A stretch of DNA of 64,000 nt from Maledivibacter sp. (GCA_025210375.1 JAOASB010000010.1:47703-111702), one strand, 5' to 3'; numbered from the stretch's first letter, positions 43,783-53,845 are shown. A program made the numbers and translations. Notes: a model not told the origin generated them from the letters alone.

Positions 43783-43880
43783 GGATTCCAGTCAAAGTTT
43801 TAATTTAACATATTAAAAATCCCCACAAACATCGGATATTTTGATATATATAAATTAAGATTTACCCTAAGCTCCCTATA
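43779..43880. repeat. MITE family 2 copy overlapping the AraC stop codon
   Basis: It begins ATGAGGATTCCAGTCAAAG and ends CTAAGCTCCCTATA. The TGA stop of the AraC gene (43780-43782) lies at its left end. Confidence 0.65.
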
Positions 43881-43982
43881 TTTAGACATAAATAGTTTGG
43901 GAGATTATTTGTGTCCATTTTTTACAATAAATTATTTATAATATCTGATAATATAAATAAAAATAGTAAAAGGAGATTACAT

Positions 43983-44249
43983 ATGGGTGAATGGTATGAA
44001 GCAAAATGCGGGATTGAATGTAATAAGTGTGAGTATAGAGAAAAGTTTGATTGTAAGGGATGTATTGCATCAAAGGGCAAAATGTTTTGGGGAGAGTGTA
44101 AAATTTCAAAATGCTGCACCGATAAAGATTTAGTGCATTGTGGGAATTGTGATGAGTTTATATGTAAAGATCTTTACGCTTTTGCTTATGATGAAGAGCA
44201 GGGGGATAATGGCTTAAGGATCGAAAATCTGAAGAAAAGAATGAAATAA
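43983..44249 (+). CDS. DUF3795-family small cysteine-rich protein
   Basis: An 88-residue protein with about nine cysteines, 'CGIECNKCEYREKFDCKGC' and 'CKISKCC...CGNCDEFIC', the layout of DUF3795. It probably binds zinc or iron-sulfur; the function is unknown. Start: ATG 43983 is preceded by AAAAGGAG; the longer frame from 43911 has no ribosome site. The VOC gene follows by 37 bp and is probably in the same operon. Confidence 0.8.
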   Translation: MGEWYEAKCGIECNKCEYREKFDCKGCIASKGKMFWGECKISKCCTDKDLVHCGNCDEFICKDLYAFAYDEEQGDNGLRIENLKKRMK

Positions 44250-44286
44250 AGGATAAAGAGAGAAAACATTAAGGGGAGGATATATA

Positions 44287-44775
44287 ATGACCATAAAGTA
44301 TCGCGGATCAGTTATATTAGTTAGAGACCTAAAGGCTACGAGAAAATTTTATGAGGATATACTTAATCAAAAAGTTAGATTAGATCATGGTGAATGTATT
44401 GAATTCATTGGAGGTTTTTCCATTTGGCAGATAGATCATGCAAATAATATAATGCTTGGACACTCAGTTGATAAAATTGAAATAGGAAATCATGGGAATA
44501 ATTTTGAATTATATTTTGAGTGTGAAGATATAGAAGATATCTATAAAAAGCTTTTAGATTTAAAAGCAGGATTTGTTCACACCCTATTTGAGCAGCCATG
44601 GGGTCAACGTGTATTCCGCATCTATGATCCTGAGATGAATATAGTTGAAATAGGAGAGCCAATGGAATGCGTAATAAAAAGATTTCTTGGATTAGGGTTA
44701 AGTTTAGAAGAGGTTTCAAAACGAGCTTCAATGCCAATGGAGATTGTACAGAGGGTTGCAGATAAGAAAAATTGA
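44287..44775 (+). CDS. VOC-superfamily (glyoxalase-like) protein
   Basis: A 162-residue protein with the VOC fold. 'GSVILVRDLKATRKFYEDIL' is the first beta-alpha-beta unit and 'WGQRVFRIYDPEMNIVEIGE' the second with the metal-site Glu. Members include glyoxalase I, dioxygenases and antibiotic-binding proteins; the substrate is unknown. An extra C-terminal segment, 'FLGLGLSLEEVSKRASMPME', looks like a helix-turn-helix. AAGGGGAGG precedes the ATG. It follows the DUF3795 gene closely. Confidence 0.8.
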   Translation: MTIKYRGSVILVRDLKATRKFYEDILNQKVRLDHGECIEFIGGFSIWQIDHANNIMLGHSVDKIEIGNHGNNFELYFECEDIEDIYKKLLDLKAGFVHTLFEQPWGQRVFRIYDPEMNIVEIGEPMECVIKRFLGLGLSLEEVSKRASMPMEIVQRVADKKN

Positions 44776-44809
44776 TACAGATTTATAATACTTTGTTTAA
44801 GTTGAAAAA

Positions 44810-44848
44810 TTTAAGTGAGCATTCATTAGATTGTAATGGTCACTTAAA
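44810..44848 (+). terminator. Terminator after the VOC gene
   Basis: TTTAAGTGA and TCACTTAAA form the stem around a 21-nt loop; the T-run afterwards is weak. Confidence 0.45.
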
Positions 44849-44883
44849 CCTATTTTAATAGCTTGGAAGAATCTGTGATAAAA

Positions 44884-45048
44884 TGTTAGTCTTTAAATAT
44901 GGTAAAATGCAAAGACCAGAATATGGGTTTGAAGAATATTTAAGTAGATTTCATAATAAAGATAGTATAAGGGAAGATGTCATTAAAGATAAAGGAAATT
45001 GCATAACTCTTACTTGGCTAAGCCTAATATGGGGATATCATCCTTAAT
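44884..45048 (+). pseudogene. Gene fragment truncated by a MITE
   Basis: ATG 44884 opens a frame, 'MLVFKYGKMQRPEYGFEEYL', 'SRFHNKDSIREDVIKD', that runs straight into the MITE family 1 copy at 44993 and stops at 45046 within it. No ribosome site is evident. It looks like a piece of a gene cut by the insertion; product unknown. Confidence 0.4.
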
Positions 45049-45135
45049 TTAATTACTTAAGATACAAGCATATTTGCTGGTATAGCTTTGAGGATTTTAA
45101 AACTACATGTAGTGGATGGTTTTTATAGAAAGAGA
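44993..45135. repeat. MITE family 1, reverse copy, right end decayed
   Basis: It begins GGAAATTGCATAACTCTTAC and continues through AACTACATGTAGTGGATGG; the other terminal repeat is degraded (GAGAATTGAAC). It interrupts the 44884 fragment. Confidence 0.65.
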
Positions 45136-45162
45136 ATTGAACGGAAAATCAAGAACTAAGAC

Positions 45163-45206
45163 AACAAGAGGAAGCCTTTAATGATAAGGAGGCCTCTTGT
45201 TATTTT
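45163..45206 (+). terminator. Terminator-like hairpin
   Basis: AACAAGAGGAAGCCTT and AAGGAGGCCTCTTGTT form a 16-bp near-perfect stem followed by ATTTT. No gene ends just upstream, so it may have served the lost gene at 44884. Confidence 0.6.
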
Positions 45207-45308
45207 ATTATTAGTAGCAATATATTACAAACAAAGTTTTTAGAAAAGACACTATATTTACTTTTGAGGCATAAAATATTCTATATATGAAAAATTAGGC
45301 TTGTTATA

Positions 45309-45414
45309 TATAGAGAAATGGCAATAAATTTTTTGCATTTTGGTTCCTTGAAAAGTATTGAAGCTTTAACTATTCAAAAAATCAAAATGTAGATTTATAA
45401 GTGCCTTCTATATA
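45309..45414. repeat. MITE family 3 copy 2 (promoter-proximal)
   Basis: TATAGAG...TCTATATA ends; the right 45 bp match the 32273-32373 copy closely. As there, it lies directly before the ribosome site of the following gene, here the GH3 gene. Confidence 0.5.
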
Positions 45415-45441
45415 GTTCATAATTTTTTGGAGGTGAATGAA

Positions 45442-47727
45442 ATGAATATAAATGAATTAATTAGCCGAATGAATATTAAAGAAAAGGCTGCACTTTGTAT
45501 AGGGGCTAGTGCTTGGTGTACTGCTTCAATCAGGAGGCTAGGCATTCCGCAAATAGTCATGGCCGATGGGCCTCATGGAGTAAGACGTGTAGAGAATGTC
45601 GATGAAGTACAAAATGTTTTTTCACACATAAAAAGTTTACCTTCAACCTGTTATCCCACTGCTTCCGCAGTGGCATGTACATGGGATACAGAGCTTGTTA
45701 GAGATATGGGTGAAGCCATTGGACGGGAATGTATCGCTCAAGAAGTAGATATACTTTTAGGCCCAGGTAATAATATGAAGCGTACGCCACTTTGTGGTAG
45801 AAACTTCGAGTACTTTTCTGAAGATCCATATTTAAGCGGAGATTTAGCAGCTGCATTTATTAATGGAGTACAAAGTAAAGGTGTCGGAACAGCTTTAAAG
45901 CATTTCGTAGCCAATAATCAAGAATACAAAAGACATACTACTAGCTCGGAAGTAGATGAAAGAACTTTAAGGGAAATATATCTTGCAGCATTTGAGAGAG
46001 CAATAAAGAAATCAAATCCATGGTCTGTGATGTGTGCTTATAATAAATTAAATGGGACTCACTGTTCTGAAAACTATGGGCTTCTAACCAAAATACTTAG
46101 AGAAGAATGGGAATTTGATGGGGTTATTATGTCTGATTGGGGAGCAGTTTATAATAGGGTAGAGGCATTAAAGGCAGGGGTCGATCTAGAAATGCCAGGG
46201 CCTCAGAAAAAATCCTTTAAAGCCTTAATTAAAGCCATCAATAGTGGAGAAATTGAAGAAGATATATTAGATGATGCAGTTCGAAATATATTAAATATAG
46301 TAGTTAAATGTAGTGAAGTAGAGAAGGGTAATGAAAGCTTTGATATGAATTCTAATAATGAATTAGCCAGAAAAATAGCAAGTGAAGCTATGGTTTTATT
46401 AAAGAATGACCAATCTATACTTCCTATTACAGATATAAAGCATATTGCTATTATAGGTAAAGCAGCAAAAAATCCTCGTATCCAAGGTGGTGGGAGTTCA
46501 GAGGTTGATCCGACAAATATGTGCATCCCATATGACGAGATAAAAAGCTTCGCCAAGGAGGCAAAGATATTTTATCAAGAGGGTTATGGAGATGAGGAAG
46601 AGATAGATCAGAATATGATAGACGATGCAATAGATATAGCTAAGGATGCCGAGATAGCACTGATATTCATGGCTTCACCGGCACATAAGGAATTCGAAAG
46701 CTATGATAGGGAAGATATAAAGCTCACAAAGCATCAGATACAATTAATAAAGGCGGTGGCCTCAGTACAGCCTAAAACCGTAGTAATTTTAAATAATGGT
46801 TCTCCAGTTTCAATGAAGGAATGGATTGATCATGTACCTTGTGTATTACAGACATGGCTCATGGGGCAAAGCGGTGGTGGAGCCGTGGCGGATATCCTTT
46901 TTGGAAAAACAAATCCATCGGGTAAGCTAGCCGAGACATTTCCCATCAAATTGAGTGACAATCCAGCATATATTAACTACCCAGGAGAAAATGACAAGGT
47001 AATATATGGCGAGGGCATATTCATTGGATATAGGTACTATGATAAAAGGGATATAGAGGTGCAATTTCCATTTGGATATGGACTATCCTATACAACCTTT
47101 GAATATTCAAATCTCCGATCTTCTTCAGATCAATTCAAGGACATAGATGGCTTAACCATAACCGTTGATGTGAAAAATACTGGGAAAATAACTGGAAAGG
47201 AAGTTGTTCAACTATATGTAGGTGATAAAGAATCGAGGCTAGTCAGACCTAAAAAGGAGTTAAAGGGTTTTAAAAAGATAGAGCTACAGCCTGGGGAAAC
47301 TAAAACCCTTTCATTTCAACTTGAGATGAGGGATTTTGCTTATTATCATCCCAGATATGAACAGTGGATAACTGAAGATGGAGAATTTGACATCATGATA
47401 GGCAAATCCTCAAGGGATATTCCTTTGACTAAAAGGGTTAGTCTTATTTCTACCACAGAGCTTCCTTGTACTTTAGATTATAATAGTACTGTGAGGGAAT
47501 GGCTTGAGGATAAGAGGGGTAAAAAAATCATTGAATCGCTTAGTCAGGATATCATGAATAGAAAAGATTTTATGCAATTAGCAGGGGAATCCAATGTGGA
47601 TATATGGAAAGCGGCACAGGATACTCAATTGATATTTTTATTAAAACAAATATCTTGGGCACTGCCCCTAGTACCTAATATCATTATGTCAAGGCTATTG
47701 TCCCAAGTCCATGGTAGAAGAAGATAG
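45442..47727 (+). CDS. Glycoside hydrolase family 3 (beta-glucosidase-like)
   Basis: A 761-residue cytoplasmic enzyme. The (beta/alpha)8 domain spans ~1-290 with 'GVIMSDWGAVYNR', where Asp232 is the nucleophile. The alpha/beta sandwich spans ~310-520 and a fibronectin-III-like domain follows ('GKEVVQLYVGDKESRLVRPK'). The ~60-residue C-terminal extension after it is unusual ('REWLEDKRGKKIIESLSQDI'). It hydrolyses beta-glucosides or related oligosaccharides. No signal peptide. Start: TTG 45427 precedes TGGAGG, so ATG 45442 is used. Monocistronic, with a strong terminator after it. Confidence 0.9.
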   Translation: MNINELISRMNIKEKAALCIGASAWCTASIRRLGIPQIVMADGPHGVRRVENVDEVQNVFSHIKSLPSTCYPTASAVACTWDTELVRDMGEAIGRECIAQEVDILLGPGNNMKRTPLCGRNFEYFSEDPYLSGDLAAAFINGVQSKGVGTALKHFVANNQEYKRHTTSSEVDERTLREIYLAAFERAIKKSNPWSVMCAYNKLNGTHCSENYGLLTKILREEWEFDGVIMSDWGAVYNRVEALKAGVDLEMPGPQKKSFKALIKAINSGEIEEDILDDAVRNILNIVVKCSEVEKGNESFDMNSNNELARKIASEAMVLLKNDQSILPITDIKHIAIIGKAAKNPRIQGGGSSEVDPTNMCIPYDEIKSFAKEAKIFYQEGYGDEEEIDQNMIDDAIDIAKDAEIALIFMASPAHKEFESYDREDIKLTKHQIQLIKAVASVQPKTVVILNNGSPVSMKEWIDHVPCVLQTWLMGQSGGGAVADILFGKTNPSGKLAETFPIKLSDNPAYINYPGENDKVIYGEGIFIGYRYYDKRDIEVQFPFGYGLSYTTFEYSNLRSSSDQFKDIDGLTITVDVKNTGKITGKEVVQLYVGDKESRLVRPKKELKGFKKIELQPGETKTLSFQLEMRDFAYYHPRYEQWITEDGEFDIMIGKSSRDIPLTKRVSLISTTELPCTLDYNSTVREWLEDKRGKKIIESLSQDIMNRKDFMQLAGESNVDIWKAAQDTQLIFLLKQISWALPLVPNIIMSRLLSQVHGRRR

Positions 47728-47731
47728 AAAC

Positions 47732-47765
47732 AAAAAACCAATCTAATTCCGATTGGTTTTTTTAT
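47732..47765 (+). terminator. Terminator of the GH3 gene
   Basis: AAAACCAATC and GATTGGTTTT form a perfect 10-bp stem across a 7-nt loop, with seven T. Confidence 0.8.
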
Positions 47766-47882
47766 TTGTAAAGAGTTCAAGGTGAATATTAATGTTAATG
47801 TATATATTTTAAATGATTGCCTTTAAAATATATTATAATTATGTATAATGGAAATAATTCTACTTAATAGGGGAGGTATTTG

Positions 47883-49328
47883 ATGAATACTTTTTTTGCA
47901 TCACTTTCTATTTTATTTGCACTCAATATAGTTTTAGCTATAGCAATTATTTTTCTGGAAAGGAAAAAACCCACTGTTACATGGGCATGGATTATAGTAC
48001 TGTTAGTTCTTCCAGATATTGGATTTATTCTGTATTTATTATTTTCACAGAATTTGAGTAATAAGAAAATATTTAAACTAAAGGAGGAGGAAACAAGGCT
48101 TATCGATCTACTTAAGAACGAAGAAATATATCTTTTAAAAAACAATCAAATAAATTTTAAAGATAAATCAATGGCAAGATATCAAGACATGATTTATATG
48201 AATCTAATAAATGACAATGCTTTTTTCACACAGGATAATGATATAGAAATTTTTACTGATGGCAAAGCAAAATTTGATGAACTCCTTGGGTCTATTAAAA
48301 AAGCCAAGCATCATATTCATATGTTATATTTCATAATAAAAAATGATTCCATTAGCAAGCAAATACTAAATGCTTTAATAGAAAAAGCAAAGGAGGGAGT
48401 AGAAGTTAGGCTCCTTTACGATGCCATGGGCAGCCAAGTCATTCCAAGAAAAATACTAAGGGAATTAGAAGCTGCCGGTGGAAAATATGCTGCTTTTTTC
48501 CCATCTAAGATTCCCTATATAAATTTCAAATTGAACTATAGAAATCATCGTAAGATAGTTGTTATTGATGGTAAATATGGATTTATAGGTGGATTTAATG
48601 TTGGAGATGAGTACCTTGGGTTAAACAAAAAAATGGGATACTGGAGGGATACCCACTTAAAGGTTAAAGGGAGTGCTGTTCTTAATATTCAAACTAGGTT
48701 CATGCTAGATTGGAGGTACGCATCTAGGGAGAATATAAAGAATTTAACTGAGTATTATTCTGCTGTGGCCTCAACTGGAAATGCAGGTATTCAAATTGTA
48801 TCCAGTGGACCGGATTCCAAAGAGGAACAGATTAAGTATGGATATATTAAAATGATTAATTCTGCTAAAGAGAGCGTATATGTTCAAACTCCATACTTTA
48901 TACCAGACGATACCATACTGGAAGCTTTAAAGATTGCCGCTTTATCAGGAGTGGATGTACGGATTATGATTCCAAATAAACCTGATCATATATTTGTTTA
49001 TTGGGCTACATATTCATATATAGGAGAATTATTAAAGGCTGGGACCCGGGCGTATATCTATGATAAAGGCTTTCTACACGCTAAAACCGTTGTTGTAGAT
49101 GGGAAGATTGCATCGGTTGGTACAGCAAATGTTGACATTAGGAGTTTTAAGCTTAATTTTGAAGTAAATGCCTTTATATATGATACGGATATTGCTGGTG
49201 AGCTAAAAACTATTTTTGAAAAAGATATAAATGATTGTAAAGAAATTACTAATAAAATCTATTCTAAGCGTTCCAATATTATTAAGATAAAGGAATCCAT
49301 TTCAAGGTTATTGTCTCCTATATTGTAG
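47883..49328 (+). CDS. cls: Cardiolipin synthase
   Basis: A 481-residue phospholipase D-family enzyme. Two N-terminal transmembrane helices precede two HKD motifs, 'NHRKIVVIDGKYGFIGGFNV' (HxKx4D, ~218) and 'LHAKTVVVDGKIASVGTANV' (~397). It joins phosphatidylglycerol molecules to make cardiolipin in the membrane. Start: TTG 47880 is directly next to the GGGGAGG-TATT site, so ATG 47883 is used. Monocistronic. It is unusual only in ending with a basic tail 'NIIKIKESISRLLSPIL'. Confidence 0.9.
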   Translation: MNTFFASLSILFALNIVLAIAIIFLERKKPTVTWAWIIVLLVLPDIGFILYLLFSQNLSNKKIFKLKEEETRLIDLLKNEEIYLLKNNQINFKDKSMARYQDMIYMNLINDNAFFTQDNDIEIFTDGKAKFDELLGSIKKAKHHIHMLYFIIKNDSISKQILNALIEKAKEGVEVRLLYDAMGSQVIPRKILRELEAAGGKYAAFFPSKIPYINFKLNYRNHRKIVVIDGKYGFIGGFNVGDEYLGLNKKMGYWRDTHLKVKGSAVLNIQTRFMLDWRYASRENIKNLTEYYSAVASTGNAGIQIVSSGPDSKEEQIKYGYIKMINSAKESVYVQTPYFIPDDTILEALKIAALSGVDVRIMIPNKPDHIFVYWATYSYIGELLKAGTRAYIYDKGFLHAKTVVVDGKIASVGTANVDIRSFKLNFEVNAFIYDTDIAGELKTIFEKDINDCKEITNKIYSKRSNIIKIKESISRLLSPIL

Positions 49329-49377
49329 GGTGATAGTTCTATTTAATTTTTGATAGCTTCTATTTGAATTTTCATCA

Positions 49378-49529
49378 TATAGGGATTTTAGTATGAACTT
49401 TAATTTATACTATGAAAACCCTATATAGATATTCCATTTAAACAGTTAATTTATACACATCAAAAATCCCTAGAAACATCGGATATTTTGAGATATATAA
49501 ATTAAGTTTAACTTTGGGAAATCTATATA
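49378..49529. repeat. MITE family 2: a short copy followed by a full copy
   Basis: The short form (49378-49425, TATAGGGATTTTAG to AAAACCCTATA) is followed by a full copy (49424-49529, TATAGATATTCCATTTAAAC to GGGAAATCTATA). They share the TATA junction, as in the tandem at 38206-38411. Confidence 0.65.
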
Positions 49530-49660
49530 AAATATCCTTTTTGAGAGTTTGGCAAAACATTAACAAAATGTAATAAAAAAATCGACAAAAAAACAAGGAA
49601 ATCGACATAAAACGTCAAAGTTAGTTATTAAGTACATAGGACTTATGAGGAGGATAATAT

Positions 49661-51736
49661 ATGTTGAAAAATTTGAAGTTACGTAAAAAAATTATTTTAC
49701 TATTTATTGTAACAGGTCTTATTCCAGTCATAATCATGGGTTTTGTATCAATGAATGCATCAAAGAATAACATACGAAAGGAAATTTTTAAGGGAAATAA
49801 TCTCTTTCTCAAGTCAACAGCTTCACAGCTTAATGCTTATTTTGACGAAAGAACAGGTGATGGAAGGGTACTAGCTTCATCAAAAAATATTTACAATATA
49901 ATTAATACATATTCAGAGTCTGGAAAGGAATCAGAAGTCTGGAAGGAATCATATAATGATTTGCACACATTTTTAGCAACGGTAAAGGAATCATACAATT
50001 ATGAGACTATATTTTTAACAAATGAAAATGGGAAGATTATCTTTTCCACTGATAAGTCCAATGAAGGAATTGATCTTTCAGAGAGAGATTATATTCAAGA
50101 AACATTGAATAATAAGCAGAATTGGTCACAACTATTTTATTCCGAAAACATCAAAACAAATGTTATTGTATTGTCTACTCCAGTATTTAAAAATGGGTCA
50201 TCAGGAAAGCTTATAGGAACATTGAACTTCGTAATTACACAGCATATCATAGATGACATAGTTCATGATGGAGTTGAAATATTAGCAAAGATTGGAGATG
50301 CTTATCTAGTTAAAAGTGATGGTACTTTACTTACAAATACAAAGCTTGGAGATTTTACTGAAGATGCGGCTCTTAGGCAAAAAATAGAAACAAAAAGTGT
50401 ATCTATGCTTTCTAAAGCCATTGAGGATAGAGATTTTCAATATTCTAATACCGATGAGTACAAGAATTATTTGAACAACAAAGTATTAGGTTCTGTTGGG
50501 GTAATCCAATTCGGAAGGGATGCAGTAGGACTGGTTATAGAAGTGGATAGTGCCGAAGTATTTGAGGATGCAAATTTTCTTCAAAAATCTTTAATTATTA
50601 GTATATTAGTTATTATTCTACTAGGTATACTACTGGTAGTATATCTCTCAGATTTAATTACAAAGCCTTTGATTAAAACCAATGATATGTTAAAGGATAT
50701 AGCAAAGGGTGAAGGTGATCTAACTAAAGCCCTAGCGGTTAACTCTAATGATGAATTAGGAATACTTGCAAAGTGGTTTAATTTATTTATATCCAAAATA
50801 AGGGATGTAGTAATCCAGGTTATAAGTAATGCAGATGTATTGGCTGAGTCCTCTGAACAATTGGCCCTGGCAATGGAACAGTCAAACAAGGGTATGGAGG
50901 AAATTGCTAGAGAAATAACTGTTATATCAGATGGATTACAAAATAGTGCCAGTGTTATAGAAGAAGCAACGGCTAGTACTCAAGAGATTGCCAGCGGTTC
51001 TATGATAATCTCAGAGGAAGCAGAGAATGTTTTTGAAAAAAGTGAAGAGACTCTAAAGGCTGCAGAATTTGGTGGAGATAAATTAAGTGAGGTTGTTTCG
51101 GCAATAGATAGGGTTAAGCAATCCTCTGACAATATGTATTCTGTTATTAAAAATCTGAATGATTCATCTGTTCAAATAGGTGACATAGTAGCAATGATTA
51201 CTAATATTTCAGAGCAAATAAACCTATTGGCCTTAAATGCGGCTATTGAGGCAGCAAGGGCGGGAGAACACGGAAGAGGCTTTGCCGTTGTTGCAGATGA
51301 AGTAAGAAAGCTAGCAGAAGAAAGTAAGGACTCAGCGCATAAGATCACTCAATTGATTAATGATATTAAAAGTCAGGCGGAAACTGCTGACAAATCAGTA
51401 AAAGAAGAGTATGAGATAGTAGAAATGAGCGTGAAAAAAGCAAAGGATACAAACCTACAATTTAAGAGGATTTTAGAATTGATGGAACAAATAACATCCA
51501 GAATAAAAAATATATCGGATTCATCGAGAAAGCAATCAGAAATTACTAAGGATATGACTAAAGCTATGGAGGAAATTTCTGTTACAACTCAAAATAATGC
51601 AAATGCTTCCCAGCAGATTAGTGCAGGTATAGAAGAACAAGTAAGTACCTTTGAGGAAATAGGTGCCAGTGCTGAAGAACTCAATAATATGGCAAATAAC
51701 TTAAAAGAAGAGACAGATAAATTCAAAACAAAATAA
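49661..51736 (+). CDS. Methyl-accepting chemotaxis protein
   Basis: A 691-residue chemoreceptor. TM1 (~9-29) and TM2 (~306-330) bracket a ~275-residue extracellular sensing region of the dCache type ('[20 protein letters not shown]', '[15 protein letters not shown]'). A HAMP domain follows, then the signalling hairpin with the tip '[20 protein letters not shown]' and '[18 protein letters not shown]'. It reports an external ligand to CheA/CheW. The ligand is unknown; dCache receptors often bind amino acids or small acids. GAGGAGG precedes the ATG. Confidence 0.9.
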   Translation: MLKNLKLRKKIILLFIVTGLIPVIIMGFVSMNASKNNIRKEIFKGNNLFLKSTASQLNAYFDERTGDGRVLASSKNIYNIINTYSESGKESEVWKESYNDLHTFLATVKESYNYETIFLTNENGKIIFSTDKSNEGIDLSERDYIQETLNNKQNWSQLFYSENIKTNVIVLSTPVFKNGSSGKLIGTLNFVITQHIIDDIVHDGVEILAKIGDAYLVKSDGTLLTNTKLGDFTEDAALRQKIETKSVSMLSKAIEDRDFQYSNTDEYKNYLNNKVLGSVGVIQFGRDAVGLVIEVDSAEVFEDANFLQKSLIISILVIILLGILLVVYLSDLITKPLIKTNDMLKDIAKGEGDLTKALAVNSNDELGILAKWFNLFISKIRDVVIQVISNADVLAESSEQLALAMEQSNKGMEEIAREITVISDGLQNSASVIEEATASTQEIASGSMIISEEAENVFEKSEETLKAAEFGGDKLSEVVSAIDRVKQSSDNMYSVIKNLNDSSVQIGDIVAMITNISEQINLLALNAAIEAARAGEHGRGFAVVADEVRKLAEESKDSAHKITQLINDIKSQAETADKSVKEEYEIVEMSVKKAKDTNLQFKRILELMEQITSRIKNISDSSRKQSEITKDMTKAMEEISVTTQNNANASQQISAGIEEQVSTFEEIGASAEELNNMANNLKEETDKFKTK

Positions 51737-51807
51737 ATAAGCGAACCATATTGTATCAATACTTCTTTCCTTTAGTGTATATCATTTCTGGAGGGAAAAT
51801 CTAATCA

Positions 51808-51838
51808 AAATCTCAAGGGTGTTATGCCCTTGAGATTT
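51808..51838. terminator. Bidirectional terminator
   Basis: AAATCTCAAGGG and CCCTTGAGATTT form a perfect 12-bp stem across a 7-nt loop between the chemoreceptor (+) and the DUF554 gene (-). Confidence 0.75.
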
Positions 51839-51869
51839 CCATTTGAAAAGCTAATATGAAGTGAGAAAA

Positions 51870-52628
51870 TTATAAACCAAGATACATTGATTTTAATATA
51901 TAAAACAATAGTGGAATGAAGATTGCGGGCAGCATATTTCCTACCTTTATTTTTTTTATTTCCAGCATGTTAAGTCCAAGTCCAAATATTAATAATCCAC
52001 CAACTGCTGACATTTCCGTTATCACAAAATCCACTAAGAAGGGTTTCATAAATGACGCCGTAATAGTTATAAATCCTTGATATAAAAACACCGGTATAGC
52101 AGAAAATAATACCCCTATTCCTAGTGAAGATGTAAAAGCTATAGAAGAAATTCCATCTAATATGGATTTTGCAAAAAGGGTCTGGTGATTATTAGTAAGT
52201 CCGCTTTCTAAAGCACCTATAATGGCCATAGAACCTACACAATAGATTAAACTGGCATTAACAAATCCTTTAGATATACTATCACTAGTATTGGAAAATA
52301 ATCTTCCAAAGGGTTTTTCTAAAAATTTCAATTTAACTTTGGCAAAAACCTCTATTTTTTCGATTTTATGCTCGATTATTTTTCCAAGGCCTTCAAGTCT
52401 ATCCTCTATTCTTAAAAATTCTCCCAGTATACTGCCTATTGCAAGACTAAAAATTAAAAGCAGCATATTTTCAGTTTTTAAAGCATTCATTATACCTATT
52501 AGAATAACAGCTAGACTTATTGATTGCAGCACTGTTTTATTATATTTCTCAGGAATACCCCCTCTAAATATAAGCCCTACTGTACTTCCCATTATTATTG
52601 CAAAAACATTGACTATAGTACCTAGCAC
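51870..52628 (-). CDS. DUF554-family membrane protein
   Basis: A 252-residue protein with about seven transmembrane helices. 'GTIVNVFAIIMGSTVGLIFR' at the N-terminus and 'AVGGLLIFGLGLNMLEIKKI' near the C-terminus are hallmarks of the DUF554 (YdfK/YqgA) family, whose function is uncertain. Start: GTG 52628, correctly spaced after GAGGAGGAAG. Monocistronic and divergent from the YdcZ pair. Confidence 0.85.
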   Translation of the reverse strand: MLGTIVNVFAIIMGSTVGLIFRGGIPEKYNKTVLQSISLAVILIGIMNALKTENMLLLIFSLAIGSILGEFLRIEDRLEGLGKIIEHKIEKIEVFAKVKLKFLEKPFGRLFSNTSDSISKGFVNASLIYCVGSMAIIGALESGLTNNHQTLFAKSILDGISSIAFTSSLGIGVLFSAIPVFLYQGFITITASFMKPFLVDFVITEMSAVGGLLIFGLGLNMLEIKKIKVGNMLPAIFIPLLFYILKSMYLGL

Positions 52629-52797
52629 TGCTCTTCCTCCTCGATATTTGTTATAGCTTGGTCTTTCATAATTATAAATTTGCTATTTACCAATTATACT
52701 TTATAATAATATAAATAGATAGGGAATTAAAGAGAAATATTAAATTCTATGTATATAAATCACCTGCTAATCTATATTTACATTTTTATATTAATAT

Positions 52798-52811
52798 AGG
52801 ACATATGTCCT
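52798..52811. promoter_or_regulatory. 14-bp perfect palindrome upstream of the YdcZ pair (candidate operator)
   Basis: AGGACATATGTCCT lies about 68 bp before the start codon at 52879, between the divergent DUF554 and transporter genes. Its length and symmetry fit a dimeric regulator site. Regulator unknown. Confidence 0.35.
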
Positions 52812-52878
52812 TTAAAGGAGTTCATTATAATGATAATCTATAGGTATAGAGCCAGAGGGTTATTAGATGGAGGATATT

Positions 52879-53304
52879 ATGATGTATAAATCGTTTGCAG
52901 TTTTATCAGGAATATTAGTGGCTTTAATGGTAACTTGTAATGGTACTTTATCAAGTTACTTAGGGGACTATCCAGCGTTAACATTTATTCATGCACTGGG
53001 GTTTATAACAGTTATAGTTGTTTTAATCCTAAGAAAAGAAAGGGTTCCCGATCTAAAGGGCATACCTATTTACTTATTTACTGGGGGTGCTATAGGAGTA
53101 TTTATGATATTCTCAAATAATGTTTGTTTTACTTATCTGGGAGTATCACTTACGGTAGCATTAGGTCTTTTGGGTCAATTAATCGCTTCTTGCTTTATAG
53201 ATCATTTTGGCTTATTTGGCATGAAAATCAGTAAATTTCATAAAGAAAAAATAATTGGATTTATAGTAATATTAGTCGGTATAGTTTTTATGATTATATA
53301 TTAG
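52879..53304 (+). CDS. YdcZ/DUF606-type DMT transporter half, subunit 1
   Basis: A 141-residue protein with about five transmembrane helices ('LSGILVALMVTCNGTLSSYL', 'FTYLGVSLTVALGLLGQLIA'). This is one half of a YdcZ-type transporter; the other half begins 12 bp later. GGAGG at 52869-52873 lies 5 bp before ATG 52879 and 8 bp before ATG 52882, so either could be the start. The substrate is unknown. Confidence 0.75.
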   Translation: MMYKSFAVLSGILVALMVTCNGTLSSYLGDYPALTFIHALGFITVIVVLILRKERVPDLKGIPIYLFTGGAIGVFMIFSNNVCFTYLGVSLTVALGLLGQLIASCFIDHFGLFGMKISKFHKEKIIGFIVILVGIVFMIIY

Positions 53305-53316
53305 GGGGTGGAAACT

Positions 53317-53775
53317 TTGACCTATATAATATTGGCATTTTTAACAGGCTGTGCAGTAATCCTATCCTTGGTAATAAATTCAAAGCTGGCTGAAAAGATA
53401 GGTATATTTCAAGGATCATTAGTTAATTATACTGTGGGACTTCTATTTAGTACTTTAGTTTTAATATTTAATTATAGGCATATAAACATGGCAATTGAAC
53501 TTTTTATAGATATACCTTTTTGGGTCTATTTAGGTGGATTTATTGGTGTGATAGTTTTATCAATTAATAATATAGTAATACCTAAAATCCCTACTATATA
53601 TTCAACCCTACTTCTTTTTATTGGTCAGCTTTCAATGGGAATGTTAATTGACTTTGTCATAGGCAATACTATCTCAATGGGTAAAATAGCTGGTGGACTA
53701 CTCATATTAAGTGGTATGCTATATAATTTCTATGTTGATAAGAAAGCCTCTGATAATATAATTATTGATGAATAG
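53317..53775 (+). CDS. YdcZ/DUF606-type DMT transporter half, subunit 2
   Basis: A 152-residue protein with about five transmembrane helices ('LAFLTGCAVILSLVINSKLA' at the start is the family hallmark). Paired with the preceding gene, 12 bp away, so the two halves probably assemble together. Start: GTG 53308 lies inside AGGGGGTGG, so TTG 53317, 5 bp after it, is the likely start. A terminator follows at 53816-53845. Confidence 0.75.
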   Translation: MTYIILAFLTGCAVILSLVINSKLAEKIGIFQGSLVNYTVGLLFSTLVLIFNYRHINMAIELFIDIPFWVYLGGFIGVIVLSINNIVIPKIPTIYSTLLLFIGQLSMGMLIDFVIGNTISMGKIAGGLLILSGMLYNFYVDKKASDNIIIDE

Positions 53776-53815
53776 GACAAATTAATAAGGAAAACAATCA
53801 GAAACAAAGAGATAG

Positions 53816-53845
53816 GAGCTGCCAAAGCATGTTGGTAGCTCTTTA
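53816..53845 (+). terminator. Terminator of the YdcZ pair
   Basis: GAGCTGCCAA and TTGGTAGCTC form a 10-bp stem with one G-T, then TTTACTTAT. Confidence 0.55.

Noticed and set aside
46203..46556. - strand frame within the GH3 gene
   Set aside because: Shadow of a conserved coding region.
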